A DNA stretch of 64,000 bases, from the NCBI GenBank assembly GCA_028820215.1, contig JAPPKD010000108.1, positions 1 to 64,000 on the forward strand, written 5' to 3'. The translations under genes and the position numbers were made by a program. Of the stretch, positions 16,908-26,106 are shown piece after piece. Numbering within the stretch: the first letter of the stretch is position 1; the number at the start of each line of letters is the position of its first letter. Under the pieces are notes generated by a model, which was not told where the DNA came from, made no database searches, and worked only from the letters and a program-made list of their open reading frames with translations. This DNA comes from Spirochaetaceae bacterium. Lineage in GTDB: Bacteria; Spirochaetota; Spirochaetia; SZUA-6; Bin103.

Positions 16908-17696
16908 ATGTGGACGGAACGAGAACTCGCCACCTACCGAGAGGACGGATTCCTGGTGCAGCGGGGCGTGATCCCGCCGGATCGGATCGAGGAGCTGCGC
17001 GCCGCGGCGGACGCGGTGATGGCGGAAGACGCCGACAACCCGGCGGAGGTGCACGTGGTGCGGGAGAAGAGCGGACCGGTGCGCTCGGTGTTCTGCGCTC
17101 ACCGCGGCATCGAGGCGTTCCGTGACCTGTGCCGGTCGGAGCCGGTCGCCGGGCCGGTCAAGCAGATCTTCGGTGACGACGCCTACATCTTCCACAGCAA
17201 GCTGAACTACAAGGAGTCGTTCGAGGGCACCGTGTGGCTCTGGCACCAGGACTACGGCTATTGGCGCTACGACGGCGTCGACGACCGCATGACCTCCGCG
17301 CTGGTGATGCTCGGCCCGAACACGAGCGCGAACGGCTGCGTCATGCTGATCAGGGGCTCGCACCGCTGGGGCGTGCTGGACCACTACAGCGACGAGGTCA
17401 CCACCAGCTACAAGCAGTGGTGCATCACGCCGGACGCGCTGCGCGAGCACATCACCGACGAGGCGATGATCATCCCGATCGAGGGTGAGGCCGGCGACGT
17501 CTGCTTCTTCGACTGCCGGACCGTGCATGGCTCGAACCACAACTTGTCACCGACGAAGCGCTACAGCCTGATCTACGCCTTCGCGGCGATCGACAACGTG
17601 CCGGCTGGCGTGGAGAACCCCCGTCCCGACTGGGTCGTGGCGCGTCAGTTCGAGCCGGTCACCGCAGGCGTGAAGGAGCCGGCCACCGCTCGATAG
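16908..17696 (+). CDS. Phytanoyl-CoA dioxygenase / ectoine hydroxylase-like protein
   Basis: A 262-residue Fe(II)/2-oxoglutarate dioxygenase. The metal triad is H113-x-D115 (WHQDYGYW) and H207 (TVHGSN), with an arginine (KRYSLIYAF) for 2-oxoglutarate. SKLNYKESFEGTVWLWHQD resembles ectoine hydroxylase and related PhyH proteins, but no ectoine genes are near. The ATG follows a CTGGAGG site and is two bases after the reductase stop. It closes a three-gene operon, so it may hydroxylate a metabolite handled by the two upstream oxidoreductases. Confidence 0.87.
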   Translation: MWTERELATYREDGFLVQRGVIPPDRIEELRAAADAVMAEDADNPAEVHVVREKSGPVRSVFCAHRGIEAFRDLCRSEPVAGPVKQIFGDDAYIFHSKLNYKESFEGTVWLWHQDYGYWRYDGVDDRMTSALVMLGPNTSANGCVMLIRGSHRWGVLDHYSDEVTTSYKQWCITPDALREHITDEAMIIPIEGEAGDVCFFDCRTVHGSNHNLSPTKRYSLIYAFAAIDNVPAGVENPRPDWVVARQFEPVTAGVKEPATAR

Positions 17697-17727
17697 GGAC
17701 GCTGCGCCGCCCGCGGCGGATCGGCCC

Positions 17728-18510
17728 ATGACTTACGCCGTCCTGTCCGACATCCACGGCAACCTCGAAGCGTTGCAGGCGGTGGAGGCGTCGCTGGACG
17801 CCCTGCCGGTCCGCATCGACGCGTACCTGCTCCTGGGCGACCTGGTCGGCTACAACGCCGACCCCGCGGCGTGCCTGGAGCGCGGGCTGGCGATCGCCGA
17901 CCACTGCGTCCGCGGCAACCACGACAAGGTGGTCGCCGGCATCGCCAGTGACCGCGACTTCAACGACATCGCTCGGGCCGCGGCGCGCCGGCACCGGCGG
18001 ATGCTGCCCGCGGCCGACCTGGACCGGCTGCGCGACATTCCGCAGGGGCCGGTTCAGGCGGCCCAGGGGATCGTGCTGTGCCACGGCTCGCCCCAGGACG
18101 AGGACCTGTATCTGCTCGACGGATACGACGCGCGCGAGTCGTTCCAGGCGCTGGGTGACGAGATCCCTGATGCCGATGTATGTTTTTTCGGACATACCCA
18201 TGTTGCCATGATCCTGCAGCAAGAGCGGCCGAAGCGTCCCGCACGCGCGATCAGGACGCCGGTGCGCGGGGTGGTGCCTGCGTCCGGAGACTCCCTGACA
18301 CTCGACGCGGGCAGCCGCTTCCTGATCAACCCCGGCTCCGTGGGCCAACCCCGCGACGGCAACCCCGAGGCCGCGTTCGGAGTCTTCGACGCCGAACGGA
18401 AGCGCTACACGCAGTACCGTGTGCCGTATCCGGTGGAGCTGGCGCAGCGCAAGATCCGGGCGCTCGGCCTTCCCGAGCCGCTCGCCGACCGGCTGGCCGT
18501 CGGGCGCTGA
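17728..18510 (+). CDS. Metallophosphoesterase (calcineurin-like)
   Basis: A 260-residue two-metal phosphoesterase. Motifs appear in order: D8-x-H10 (SDIHGN), G37-D38 (LGDLVGYN), N64-H65-D66 (GNHD), a histidine in LCHGSP, and GHTH near 150. This arrangement is typical of cytoplasmic YfcE/DevT-like enzymes acting on phosphodiesters or nucleotides. It begins 31 bases after the PhyH stop and may share its transcript. It converges with the DapA-like gene, 22 bases apart. Confidence 0.87.
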   Translation: MTYAVLSDIHGNLEALQAVEASLDALPVRIDAYLLLGDLVGYNADPAACLERGLAIADHCVRGNHDKVVAGIASDRDFNDIARAAARRHRRMLPAADLDRLRDIPQGPVQAAQGIVLCHGSPQDEDLYLLDGYDARESFQALGDEIPDADVCFFGHTHVAMILQQERPKRPARAIRTPVRGVVPASGDSLTLDAGSRFLINPGSVGQPRDGNPEAAFGVFDAERKRYTQYRVPYPVELAQRKIRALGLPEPLADRLAVGR

Positions 18511-18532
18511 GCCCGCGCAGCGCCAGCGGAAG

Positions 18533-19516
18533 TCAGCCTGGAACTTCGGCCTGCTCCTTTGGGCGGCGCAGCCCAGAGACCCCATTCGCTTTGGGAACCC
18601 CGGAGTCGGCGAACAGACCGCGGAGCTCTTGCCGGAGGTGCGCGCTCACCGGGCGTGCCGGGGGACGCGGCGGGCCGGCTGCCAGTCCGACCTCCTCCAT
18701 GGCCGCCTTGATGAATGGCCCTTCTCCTTCGGTCTCCTCGCACACCTTGTGCGTCCACTCGTCCCAGCGCCAACTGAAGCGGGCAAGCTCCGCGACCGCC
18801 GCGTCGTAGTCCTTGCGCTCCAGGAGCTCCCAGAGCGAAAGCGGGTATTCGGGCCAGAAATTGCTCTGATGGGTGATGAAACCGACGGCACCCAGCAAGT
18901 GCGCCCACACCGCCATGCCCAGGTTGTCGATGATCGCGAGGCGGTCGGCGAACCGGTGCAGCCCGGCGGTGTACTCGCCCATGGAGGACGATGACCACTT
19001 GAGGGCGACGACACCGGGCAGCCGCGCCAGGCGATCGACCGTGTCGACGTTCATGTTCGGCGTCGTCCACCAGTTGTTGTAGATCATGATCGGCAGCTCG
19101 GTCTCCTCGCTGACCGCTTCGAACAGGTCGAAGATGTCCTGCGCCGGCGGCGGGTAATAGGAGGGAGACGAGAGCTGCCCGAGACTGGCGCCAACCCGGC
19201 GGGCGTAGTGCGCCAGCTCGATGATCTCCCGCGTGCCGTCGAACTGAATGCTGGCCGCGACCGGGATGCGGCCGGCCGCCGCTTCGACGCTGGCGCGGAT
19301 GACCTCCTTGCGCTCCTCCATGCTCAGCATCGGGAACTCGCCGCCGGCAGCGGCGACCAGCAGCACCCCCTTCCCGGTCGCCATCCCGCGGTCGAGCATG
19401 AACACGATGTTGTCGCGCAGCGCATCGAGATCCAGGTCGAACTGAGCGGTGAAGGGCGTCGCCACCGACACCATGGGGCCGCGGAACAGGTCCTTGGCCT
19501 CGTGAACGTCAATCAT
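18533..19516 (-). CDS. Dihydrodipicolinate synthase/N-acetylneuraminate lyase family aldolase
   Basis: A 327-residue class I aldolase. The Schiff-base lysine is K173 (VALKWSS) and the catalytic tyrosine Y146 (IMIYNNWW). The first loop, GPMVSVATPF, is the family hallmark. In place of the canonical GTTGE loop there is AAAGGEFPML, which argues against lysine biosynthesis and for a pyruvate-dependent sugar-acid or related aldolase. A proline-rich tail follows residue 290. Its ATG overlaps the stop of the adenosine deaminase gene (ATGA). Confidence 0.85.
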   Translation of the reverse strand: MIDVHEAKDLFRGPMVSVATPFTAQFDLDLDALRDNIVFMLDRGMATGKGVLLVAAAGGEFPMLSMEERKEVIRASVEAAAGRIPVAASIQFDGTREIIELAHYARRVGASLGQLSSPSYYPPPAQDIFDLFEAVSEETELPIMIYNNWWTTPNMNVDTVDRLARLPGVVALKWSSSSMGEYTAGLHRFADRLAIIDNLGMAVWAHLLGAVGFITHQSNFWPEYPLSLWELLERKDYDAAVAELARFSWRWDEWTHKVCEETEGEGPFIKAAMEEVGLAAGPPRPPARPVSAHLRQELRGLFADSGVPKANGVSGLRRPKEQAEVPG

Positions 19517-20577
19517 GGATCCATCGTAGCGGAGTCCGGCAACAGACGCAGCAACCGGCCGCGCGCCTGGTCACCGCAAAACGAAGCCGCGATCGCCGCG
19601 TGCGTGCACGCCCGCAACTCCGACCCCGAGAGGCCGAGTTCCGACGCGATCGCGTACTCACGCCCGATCGATGTGCACGCCTTCAGCGGGTCATCGGTAC
19701 AGATGGCCACCGGGATGCCCCGTTCCATGAACCGGCGTATCGGGTGAGCCCCATAGCTCTCCACGGCTCCAAGCACCACGTTGCACGAAAGTGGACATTC
19801 GACGGTGACGCCCCTTTCGGCGATTCGGTCGAGCAGGCGCGGGGCGGAGCCGGCGCCCACGGCATGGCCGATCCGCGTCAGCCCGGGAACGTCAAGCGCT
19901 TCGGCCAAGTGCAGCGTGCCGAACTCCCCCGCATGGGCGGTGATGCCCAGCCCGGCATCCCGTGCACGCTCCGCCCAGCCGTACACGATGGACCAGTCCG
20001 CGGGCCGATCGTACGTCAACGGCAGGATGTTGATCCCTGCCAGGCCGCGCCGCGCCCCCGCGACGCATCGCGGCAGCAGGGATGCCGCCCATTCTTCGGT
20101 CGTCTTGGCGGCGACCAGGGGCACCGCATGCAGGTGAGGAAACCGTTCCCGCACCTCTTCCAGCGCCTCGCCGAAGAGATCCAGGAAGTCCTCGCGCAGG
20201 ATGGTCGATGCTCCGAACAGAACCTCCACCAGGACCGCCCCGTCCGTGGCGGCTTCGACCAGGATGTGCGCGACCCGAGCCTTGAAGTTGCCCGGCGGCC
20301 GGTCCAGCTCGTCGACCGTGGCGCGGGGAAGCGGCAGATCGGGTCCCCATGTCTCCAGCCGCGGCATGCCCGGGGGCAGGTTGCGCATCAGCTCGCGCGC
20401 GTGCGCGCGCCAGTTCGTCACCGGCGCTCCGGACCACTCTGCGACCACCTGCTCCAGACGCGGCCCCGCTTCCGAGTGGAGGTGGATGTCGGCCTTCGGC
20501 AGAGCAGCGACGGCCGGCCCGAACTCGACCTCCGCCAGCGGCTCGATCAATCCCGGAGTGAGTTCCGCTACGCTCAC
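19513..20577 (-). CDS. Adenosine deaminase family protein
   Basis: A 354-residue zinc amidohydrolase that probably deaminates adenosine or a related purine or aminopurine. Visible ligands are H32-x-H34 (ADIHLHSEAG), HAGEFG with the catalytic glutamate, GHAVGAG, and CTDDP with the final aspartates. The GTG start at 20577 overlaps the peptidase stop (GTGA), and its own stop overlaps the aldolase start (ATGA), so three genes are coupled. Together with the nucleoside hydrolase at 23844 it points to nucleoside salvage, but true substrate specificity is not certain. Confidence 0.85.
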   Translation of the reverse strand: MSVAELTPGLIEPLAEVEFGPAVAALPKADIHLHSEAGPRLEQVVAEWSGAPVTNWRAHARELMRNLPPGMPRLETWGPDLPLPRATVDELDRPPGNFKARVAHILVEAATDGAVLVEVLFGASTILREDFLDLFGEALEEVRERFPHLHAVPLVAAKTTEEWAASLLPRCVAGARRGLAGINILPLTYDRPADWSIVYGWAERARDAGLGITAHAGEFGTLHLAEALDVPGLTRIGHAVGAGSAPRLLDRIAERGVTVECPLSCNVVLGAVESYGAHPIRRFMERGIPVAICTDDPLKACTSIGREYAIASELGLSGSELRACTHAAIAASFCGDQARGRLLRLLPDSATMDP

Positions 20578-22538
20578 TCTTCGCTCGGCAGTCCCGAAAC
20601 CGGCAGGCCCGGAACCTCTTCCGCGCCCGCCTTCACCTGAATCGACGAGCCTTCGAAATCGTCGCCGATCGGCTCGTGCCGGCCGCCCAGGCAGCGCGCC
20701 AGGAACGCCTCCGCCACCGCCATGAAGGACAGGTTGTTCTCCGGCCGCGCGAAGCCGTGTCCCTCGTCGGAGTACAGCAGGTACGTGACGGGTATCCCGC
20801 GCTCGGTCATGGCGGCAACGATCTGGTCGGACTCGGCCTGCTTGACCCGAGGATCGTTGGCTCCCTGCCCGATCAGCAGCGGCCGGACGATCCGGTCGAC
20901 CCGCGACAGGGGCGAGCGTTCGGCCAGGAACCGCCGACCCTCCGGGGTGGAATTGTCGCCGACCCTGGTGCGCAGCATTCCCAGCATCGGCTTCCAATAC
21001 GGAGGAACGGAGTCGATCAGGGTGTTCAGATTGGACGGCCCGACCAGGTCGACCCCGCAGGCGAACACCTCCGGCGTGAAGGTGAGTCCCACCAGGGTCG
21101 CGTATCCGCCGTAGCTGCCGCCCATGATCGCGATGCGGTCCCGGTCGGCGATCCCCTGCTCCACCGCCCACTCGACCACGTCGATCAGGTCGTCGTGCAT
21201 CCTGCCTGCCCACTCGCCATTGGCGGCGTTCACGAACGCCTTGCCGAACCCCATGGAGCCGCGATAGTTCACGCTGATCACGGCGTACCCGCGGTTGGTC
21301 ATGAGCTGGTGCACGGGATCGTAGCCCCAACTGTCCCGGGACCATGGGCCGCCGTGGACCCAGAGAACCGTCGGCAGCGGCTCGGTCGGACGGTCCGCGC
21401 CGACCTGCGCCGAGCCAACGGGAAGGCTGTAGTAGGACACGACCTCGAGCTGATCCCGCGATCGGACGACCGTGGGGTGCATGGGTGCCAGAGCCGTCAT
21501 TTCCAGATCCGGGCGGTTGGAGAACAGGTACTCCAGGCCGCCGGACTCCCGGTCGTACCGATAGTACGCCTCGGGCCCGTCGGCACGGTCGTAGGCGACG
21601 ATCCAGGTCCGATCGTCGAGCGACCGGGAAATCGTATGGAACTCACCCCGGTCGCCGTCCGCAAGCCGCTCGAAGTCGGCCGCGACCGATTCGTCCAGGA
21701 CCGTCCATGCGACGCGCTCATGCTCGAACGCGACCGCCTGCGGCCGATGGGTAGCAGGATGACTGATGGTCCGGGAGGCGTCGGCGTTCTCGTTCGATGC
21801 CAGCGTCTCCACTGTGCCGGTCTCCGTGTCCAGGGCGACCAGCGCCGCCGTATCCCGGCCACGGCTGTCGCGCAGGTACAGGAATCTGCCGGTCGCATCG
21901 AAATGGAGCGGACCGGTGGTCACGTCGTCGTCGGGGCCGATCGCCATGAACGGCTCCCACACCCCGGACCCGGATCGAGACAGGATCTGCACGCCCCCAT
22001 CCGGTGGAATCACGGTGGCGAGCCGAGGATCGAAGGCGTGGTCGGTCACGAATCCGTTGGCTCCGAAGTCATTCTCGACGATGAGCTCCGACTCTCCTGT
22101 CACGATGTCGACGCGATAGAGGTCGTGATATTGCGGATCCCGCCGATTGATCGCGATCAGCACCTCCTGCGGATACCGTTCTGAAAAGCCGTGAGGGATT
22201 GCCTGAACGCCATCGTACGGAGTGAGGTCCCGCGTCTGCCCGGTATCGATCTCGACGGCGTAGCAATGCCAGTTCTCGTCGCCGTCCCGGTCCTGACCGT
22301 AGAGGAGGTAACCCGGTTGGTAACTCCAGAAGTATTGCCTGATGCCTCTGTCCCGATCGCGGGTGACCGGCTTCGCATCTTCGATCGCGTCCACGGGAGC
22401 AACCCAGACGTTGAGCACGCCATCCACGGGCGCCAGCCAGGCGACCCGCGTGCCGTCGTGGCTCAACGTGACCGCAGTGCGTTCAGGATTTCCGAACAGC
22501 GTCCTTCTGGGGATCAGGTCCGACCCGTGGTGCTTCAT
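20574..22538 (-). CDS. S9-family serine peptidase (prolyl oligopeptidase-like)
   Basis: A 654-residue cytoplasmic peptidase (no signal peptide). An N-terminal beta-propeller of about 370 residues is followed by an alpha/beta hydrolase domain with the oxyanion segment WVHGGPWSRD, nucleophile Ser about 475 (GGSYGGY), Asp about 562 (GANDPRV) and His about 593 (DEGHGF). Such enzymes cleave short peptides, often after proline or with acylaminoacyl or dipeptidyl specificity. It heads a coupled operon with the adenosine deaminase and the aldolase. Confidence 0.9.
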   Translation of the reverse strand: MKHHGSDLIPRRTLFGNPERTAVTLSHDGTRVAWLAPVDGVLNVWVAPVDAIEDAKPVTRDRDRGIRQYFWSYQPGYLLYGQDRDGDENWHCYAVEIDTGQTRDLTPYDGVQAIPHGFSERYPQEVLIAINRRDPQYHDLYRVDIVTGESELIVENDFGANGFVTDHAFDPRLATVIPPDGGVQILSRSGSGVWEPFMAIGPDDDVTTGPLHFDATGRFLYLRDSRGRDTAALVALDTETGTVETLASNENADASRTISHPATHRPQAVAFEHERVAWTVLDESVAADFERLADGDRGEFHTISRSLDDRTWIVAYDRADGPEAYYRYDRESGGLEYLFSNRPDLEMTALAPMHPTVVRSRDQLEVVSYYSLPVGSAQVGADRPTEPLPTVLWVHGGPWSRDSWGYDPVHQLMTNRGYAVISVNYRGSMGFGKAFVNAANGEWAGRMHDDLIDVVEWAVEQGIADRDRIAIMGGSYGGYATLVGLTFTPEVFACGVDLVGPSNLNTLIDSVPPYWKPMLGMLRTRVGDNSTPEGRRFLAERSPLSRVDRIVRPLLIGQGANDPRVKQAESDQIVAAMTERGIPVTYLLYSDEGHGFARPENNLSFMAVAEAFLARCLGGRHEPIGDDFEGSSIQVKAGAEEVPGLPVSGLPSEE

Positions 22539-22597
22539 TCATGATGCTCCCGTGACTCAGGCTCAGAGCGGACCAGTCGCTGGCGCCAGGATGCCAC

Positions 22598-22864
22598 TCA
22601 TTCGCTGGTGACAAGATGGTGGCGCTTGAGAGCGCGGACAATCTGCCGTGTCTCGCGCCCCGTCAGCGGTGTCCGTCTCCTGATCTTCGCCTGTAGGGTC
22701 TGGACGCTGATGCCCGCCTCACGGGAGAGCGCAGACATGTTGAGAATCTTCGCCAGATCTGCCAACCGTTCCACGGTCAGCACGACGTCCGTCTCGAAGT
22801 AGTCGAGAACCGACTCACCAGCATCGAACCGCCTTTCCAGATTCTCGCTATTGGTTGCGTTCAT
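22598..22864 (-). CDS. HTH antitoxin-like protein next to BrnT remnant
   Basis: An 88-residue protein. Residues 9-23 (LERRFDAGESVLDYF) recall the start of BrnA antitoxins, but the remainder (LADLAKILNMSALSREAGISVQTLQAKI ... GRETRQIVRAL) looks like an XRE-type helix-turn-helix rather than the BrnA ribbon-helix-helix. It overlaps the end of the brnT frame by 17 bases, the usual toxin-antitoxin layout. In the reading frame of the brnT start it is also joined without a stop to the toxin N-terminus (see findings). Confidence 0.7.
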   Translation of the reverse strand: MNATNSENLERRFDAGESVLDYFETDVVLTVERLADLAKILNMSALSREAGISVQTLQAKIRRRTPLTGRETRQIVRALKRHHLVTSE

Positions 22865-23113
22865 ACAGATCCCTCTCCTCCATCCGCGACCGCCGAACAC
22901 TGATGAGACGCACCTTGCCGGCGCGTTCGGTGAAGACTGCCGTGTAGTGGCGATCCCCGATCCTCCCGACCGCAAGAAGCCGAGTTCGCTTTCTGACCTT
23001 GCTGGCAGGGTCAGAAGTCCAGCGTCTTGCCACAGGTCTTGAGCGTGCTCGAAGTCGATGCCGTGCTTGTCCGCGTTCGTGCCGGACTTCTTGGCATCGT
23101 ACTCGAACTTCAC
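22848..23113 (-). pseudogene. brnT: BrnT-family toxin with frameshift
   Basis: The GTG at 23113 starts a normal BrnT N-terminus (MKFEYDAKKSGTNADKHGID, then FEHAQDLWQD). The rest of the family (LLAVGRIGDRHYTAVF, then RLISVRRSRMEERDLYE) is present in a different frame ending at 22848. The break lies near 23000-23020, between the residues SESE and LLAVGRIGD. BrnT is a RelE-like ribonuclease toxin; this copy cannot be made in one piece unless ribosomes shift frame or the assembly has a one-base error. Confidence 0.85.
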
Positions 23114-23221
23114 GATTCTCTACGCTCTCAGGGTTGCATAAAAATTACGCGCCTCAACGTTCCGACGCCGAGCACGCCGTACGTGAATGGTCTGTCCCGC
23201 GACGAAGTGCTATGGTCTCCC

Positions 23222-23830
23222 ATGGAAGCGCAGCAGATCCGCATCCGTCAGGCGGTCGATTCGGACGCCCGCGGAATCGCTCAGGTCCACATCGATAGCT
23301 GGCGGTCCACCTACACCGGCATCGTACCCGCTGAGCACTTGGCCGGCCTGGACTACGAGGAAAGGGAGGCGCGCTGGCATCGCATCCTTGCGGACGAGCG
23401 GCAGACCGCCTTCGTCGCCGAGGATCGGGACGGGCGGATCATCGGGTTCGCTTCCGGGGGACCGGAGCGCAGCGGCGCTCCTCCGGCGAGCGGGACCGCA
23501 TCGTGTACGGACGATTCGCAGATCGCCTCCGAGGGATCGGAAGAGGCCACTCCCGAGTACTCGGCCGAGCTCTACGCGATCTACCTCTTCGAGTCCGGTC
23601 AGCGGCAAGGTGTGGGACGGCGGCTGGTGGCGGCGCTCTGCTCGTGGTTCCTCGCCCGGGGGTGGCGCTCGATGCTGACCTGGGTGCTCACGGACAATCC
23701 GTCCCGGAACTTCTACGAGGCGCTGGGCGGTGCCGAGGTCCGAGTGGAGACGATCACGATCGGCGGCACGGAGCTGACCGAGGTCGCGTATGGCTGGAGC
23801 GACATTGTACCGCTGACGACCGGCCCCTGA
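23222..23830 (+). CDS. GNAT family N-acetyltransferase
   Basis: A 202-residue acetyltransferase. It starts with IRIRQAVDSDARGIAQVHIDSWRSTYTGI, the usual first strand and helix, and has the acetyl-CoA pyrophosphate loop QRQGVGRRLV (motif A) followed by NPSRNFYEALGG (motif B). A serine-rich insert of about 30 residues sits between strands. The ATG at 23222 is preceded by TATGGT, 5 bases upstream, and may be leaderless. Substrate unknown. Confidence 0.85.
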   Translation: MEAQQIRIRQAVDSDARGIAQVHIDSWRSTYTGIVPAEHLAGLDYEEREARWHRILADERQTAFVAEDRDGRIIGFASGGPERSGAPPASGTASCTDDSQIASEGSEEATPEYSAELYAIYLFESGQRQGVGRRLVAALCSWFLARGWRSMLTWVLTDNPSRNFYEALGGAEVRVETITIGGTELTEVAYGWSDIVPLTTGP

Positions 23831-23843
23831 CGCCCCCGACTGG

Positions 23844-24767
23844 TCAGCCCGACTCCGGTTCGACTCCCAGCGACTCCAGGACCACCTGCAGCGCCCGTTC
23901 GGCGTCGATCCGGTAGCCGACGTTCGCGTTTGCCGGGTCGCCCCGCAGGCCGCGGCGCTGGTCGACGACGGTCATGCCGCGGGTGAGCGTGCCGTCGATC
24001 TCGACGCTGACCGCGCGCGGTGCGGTCTCGATCAGCTCCGGGTGCGTAACCGCCAGAACCGCGCAGGGATCGTGCAGCGCCGCTTCCCGGAAGCCGGTCA
24101 GCCCGGCGATGCGTCCGTGCAGGTCGTCGAACACCTGCGCGGCGAAGCCGGCCACCGGAGTCCCCGCTCCACGCAGCCGCTCCGCCACCGCGTCGGTCGT
24201 CATGACCTGGTGGGTGAGGTTGAGCCCGCACATGGTGATGTCCGCGCCGGAACGGAACACCCGCTCGGCCGCTTCCGGGTCGGCGTATACGTTGAACTCC
24301 GCTACCCGCGTCACGTTGCCCACGTCGGTGCTGCCGCCCATGAGCGCGATGCCGGCGATCCGCTTTACCCACTCTGGGTCGCGCTCGATCGCCAACGCCA
24401 CGTTGGTCAGCGGTCCCAGGGCGACGACCCACACGTCGGCGGCGGCGGCGTCCAGCAGGAATCCGACCCCGTCGTCACCGGCCACCACCCTGTCGTGCTC
24501 CATACGGGTCACGTCGCCCAGGCCGGACTCGCCGTGGACGTGCGGGGCGTGCTGCGGCTCGCCCACCAGCGGCCGCGCCGCGCCCGCGTGCACGGGCGTA
24601 TCGACGCCGAGCAGCGCCGTGAGCAGCAGCGCGTTGGCGGTCGTGGCCGCGAGCGGCACGTTGCCGCTCACGGTCGTGATGCCGTCCACCTGCGCGTGGC
24701 GGTGCGCGAGCACCAGGGCGATCGCGTCGTCGTGCCCTGGGTCGCAGTCGATGATCATGCGTTTCAT
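23844..24767 (-). CDS. Nucleoside hydrolase (IunH/RihA-like)
   Basis: A 307-residue N-ribohydrolase that splits nucleosides to base and ribose. The calcium-binding signature DCDPGHDD is at 7-14, and FNVYADPEAA and the C-terminal LHDPCAVLAV motif, with the last metal-binding aspartate, are present. The length is normal. It lies 24 bases downstream of the beta-lactamase-like gene on the same strand. With the adenosine deaminase it suggests purine nucleoside scavenging, but pyrimidine specificity cannot be excluded. Confidence 0.9.
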   Translation of the reverse strand: MKRMIIDCDPGHDDAIALVLAHRHAQVDGITTVSGNVPLAATTANALLLTALLGVDTPVHAGAARPLVGEPQHAPHVHGESGLGDVTRMEHDRVVAGDDGVGFLLDAAAADVWVVALGPLTNVALAIERDPEWVKRIAGIALMGGSTDVGNVTRVAEFNVYADPEAAERVFRSGADITMCGLNLTHQVMTTDAVAERLRGAGTPVAGFAAQVFDDLHGRIAGLTGFREAALHDPCAVLAVTHPELIETAPRAVSVEIDGTLTRGMTVVDQRRGLRGDPANANVGYRIDAERALQVVLESLGVEPESG

Positions 24768-24791
24768 GGCTCTCCCTCCTTGCCGGCCGCT

Positions 24792-26084
24792 TCAGTCGAT
24801 GATCGCCGCGCGGATGGCGTTCTCGAAGTCCTGGACCACACCCTGGCTGCCCTGCTGCACCATCAGCACCGCCGTGATCTCCAGCTCCGGGTCGGTCCAG
24901 GTCGTCGTGCCGAACGCCCCGCCCCAGCCGAAAGCCCCCCGTCCCCGGCCGCTCTTCGCGGCGGCCGGATCCAAGAGGACCGCCACGGCGTAGCCGAACC
25001 CCCAGCCCGACTGCTTGCCGTTCCGCCCGAAGAGCTCACCGACCTGGTTGCGTGCCATGGCCGCGACGGACCGTGGGCTGAGGATGCGGTTCCCGAACAG
25101 GGTCCCGCCGTTGGCCAGCATCTGCTCGAAACGCAGGTAGTCCAGGGCGGTGCTGGACAGCCCGCCGGAAGCCGAGACGTAGCGGGTCGGCTGATCCCAG
25201 CCCTTCGCCTTGGCGTCGAGGCCGTGAATGACCACCCGCCTGGCTTCCTTCTCAAGCGGCAGGCTGAAGTGCGTGTCGGCCATGCCGAGCGGCTCCAGGA
25301 TCCTGGTGCGCACGAACTCGTCGTAGGGCTGCCCGGACACGACCTCGATGACGCGCGCGATCACGTCGTGGCCCACACGCGCGCTGTAGGCCCAGCGCGT
25401 GCCCGGTTGAAAGTCCAGCGGCACTCCGGCGTAGAGCGGCACGCGGCTCGCCAGGGTTGCCTCCGGGCCCTGTTCCGGCAACACGGCGACCGCCGAGCCC
25501 AGGCCCTCGCTGGCCAGCCCGGAAGTGTGCGTCAGCAGATCGTGAACGGTGATCGCCCGCTCCGCCGGCACCAGGCGGTGCTCGGGCACCTTGCCCTTCG
25601 CGACGTACAGAGGGCTGACGTCCCGGTCGGCAGGCTCCGCGAGCATGGCGACCTGCATGTCCCGGAACTCCGGGAGGTAGGCGGCGACCTCGTCGGTGGG
25701 ACGCAGGAGCCCCTCCTCGATCAGGATCATCGCCGCCACTCCGAGCACGGGCTTGGACGAGGAAGCCATGCGAAAGATCGCATCTTGCTGCATGGCCCGG
25801 CCGCGCTCGACGTCCATCAAGCCGTACGCCTTGAAGTGGACGACCTTGCCGCGCCGGGCCACCGCCGTGACCGCGCCCTGCAGCTTTCCGGCGTCGATGT
25901 GGCGCTGCATCGCGGCGTCGATCTCGAGCAGGCGCCCGCTCGACATCCCCACCTCTGCCGGGGAAGCCGTCGGAAGCTCCTCGGCGGGAAGCATCGCTGC
26001 GGCGATCGTCGCCATCGCCACGAGGAGACCGTTTCTCGGGAACCTTCCGATCCCGATTGTCCGCTGAATCCCTGCCCTGATCAT
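24792..26084 (-). CDS. Serine hydrolase of the class C beta-lactamase/EstB family
   Basis: A 430-residue exported protein. A hydrophobic segment (residues 19-31, GLLVAMATIAAAM) forms a signal peptide. The nucleophile is in MASSSKPV (S-x-x-K, near 107) and the tyrosine in YSA (near 232). This fold serves esterases, D-aminopeptidases and transpeptidases more often than true beta-lactamases, and antibiotic resistance should not be assumed. It is transcribed away from the gene at 26120, with 35 bases between them. Confidence 0.87.
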   Translation of the reverse strand: MIRAGIQRTIGIGRFPRNGLLVAMATIAAAMLPAEELPTASPAEVGMSSGRLLEIDAAMQRHIDAGKLQGAVTAVARRGKVVHFKAYGLMDVERGRAMQQDAIFRMASSSKPVLGVAAMILIEEGLLRPTDEVAAYLPEFRDMQVAMLAEPADRDVSPLYVAKGKVPEHRLVPAERAITVHDLLTHTSGLASEGLGSAVAVLPEQGPEATLASRVPLYAGVPLDFQPGTRWAYSARVGHDVIARVIEVVSGQPYDEFVRTRILEPLGMADTHFSLPLEKEARRVVIHGLDAKAKGWDQPTRYVSASGGLSSTALDYLRFEQMLANGGTLFGNRILSPRSVAAMARNQVGELFGRNGKQSGWGFGYAVAVLLDPAAAKSGRGRGAFGWGGAFGTTTWTDPELEITAVLMVQQGSQGVVQDFENAIRAAIID

Positions 26085-26106
26085 GTTCCGGCTGCCGGCA
26101 GGAGAG

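Noticed and set aside
24792..26084. An antibiotic resistance beta-lactamase
   Set aside because: The fold is shared with esterases and peptidases; the Y-x-N motif reads YSA, and no ampR is nearby.
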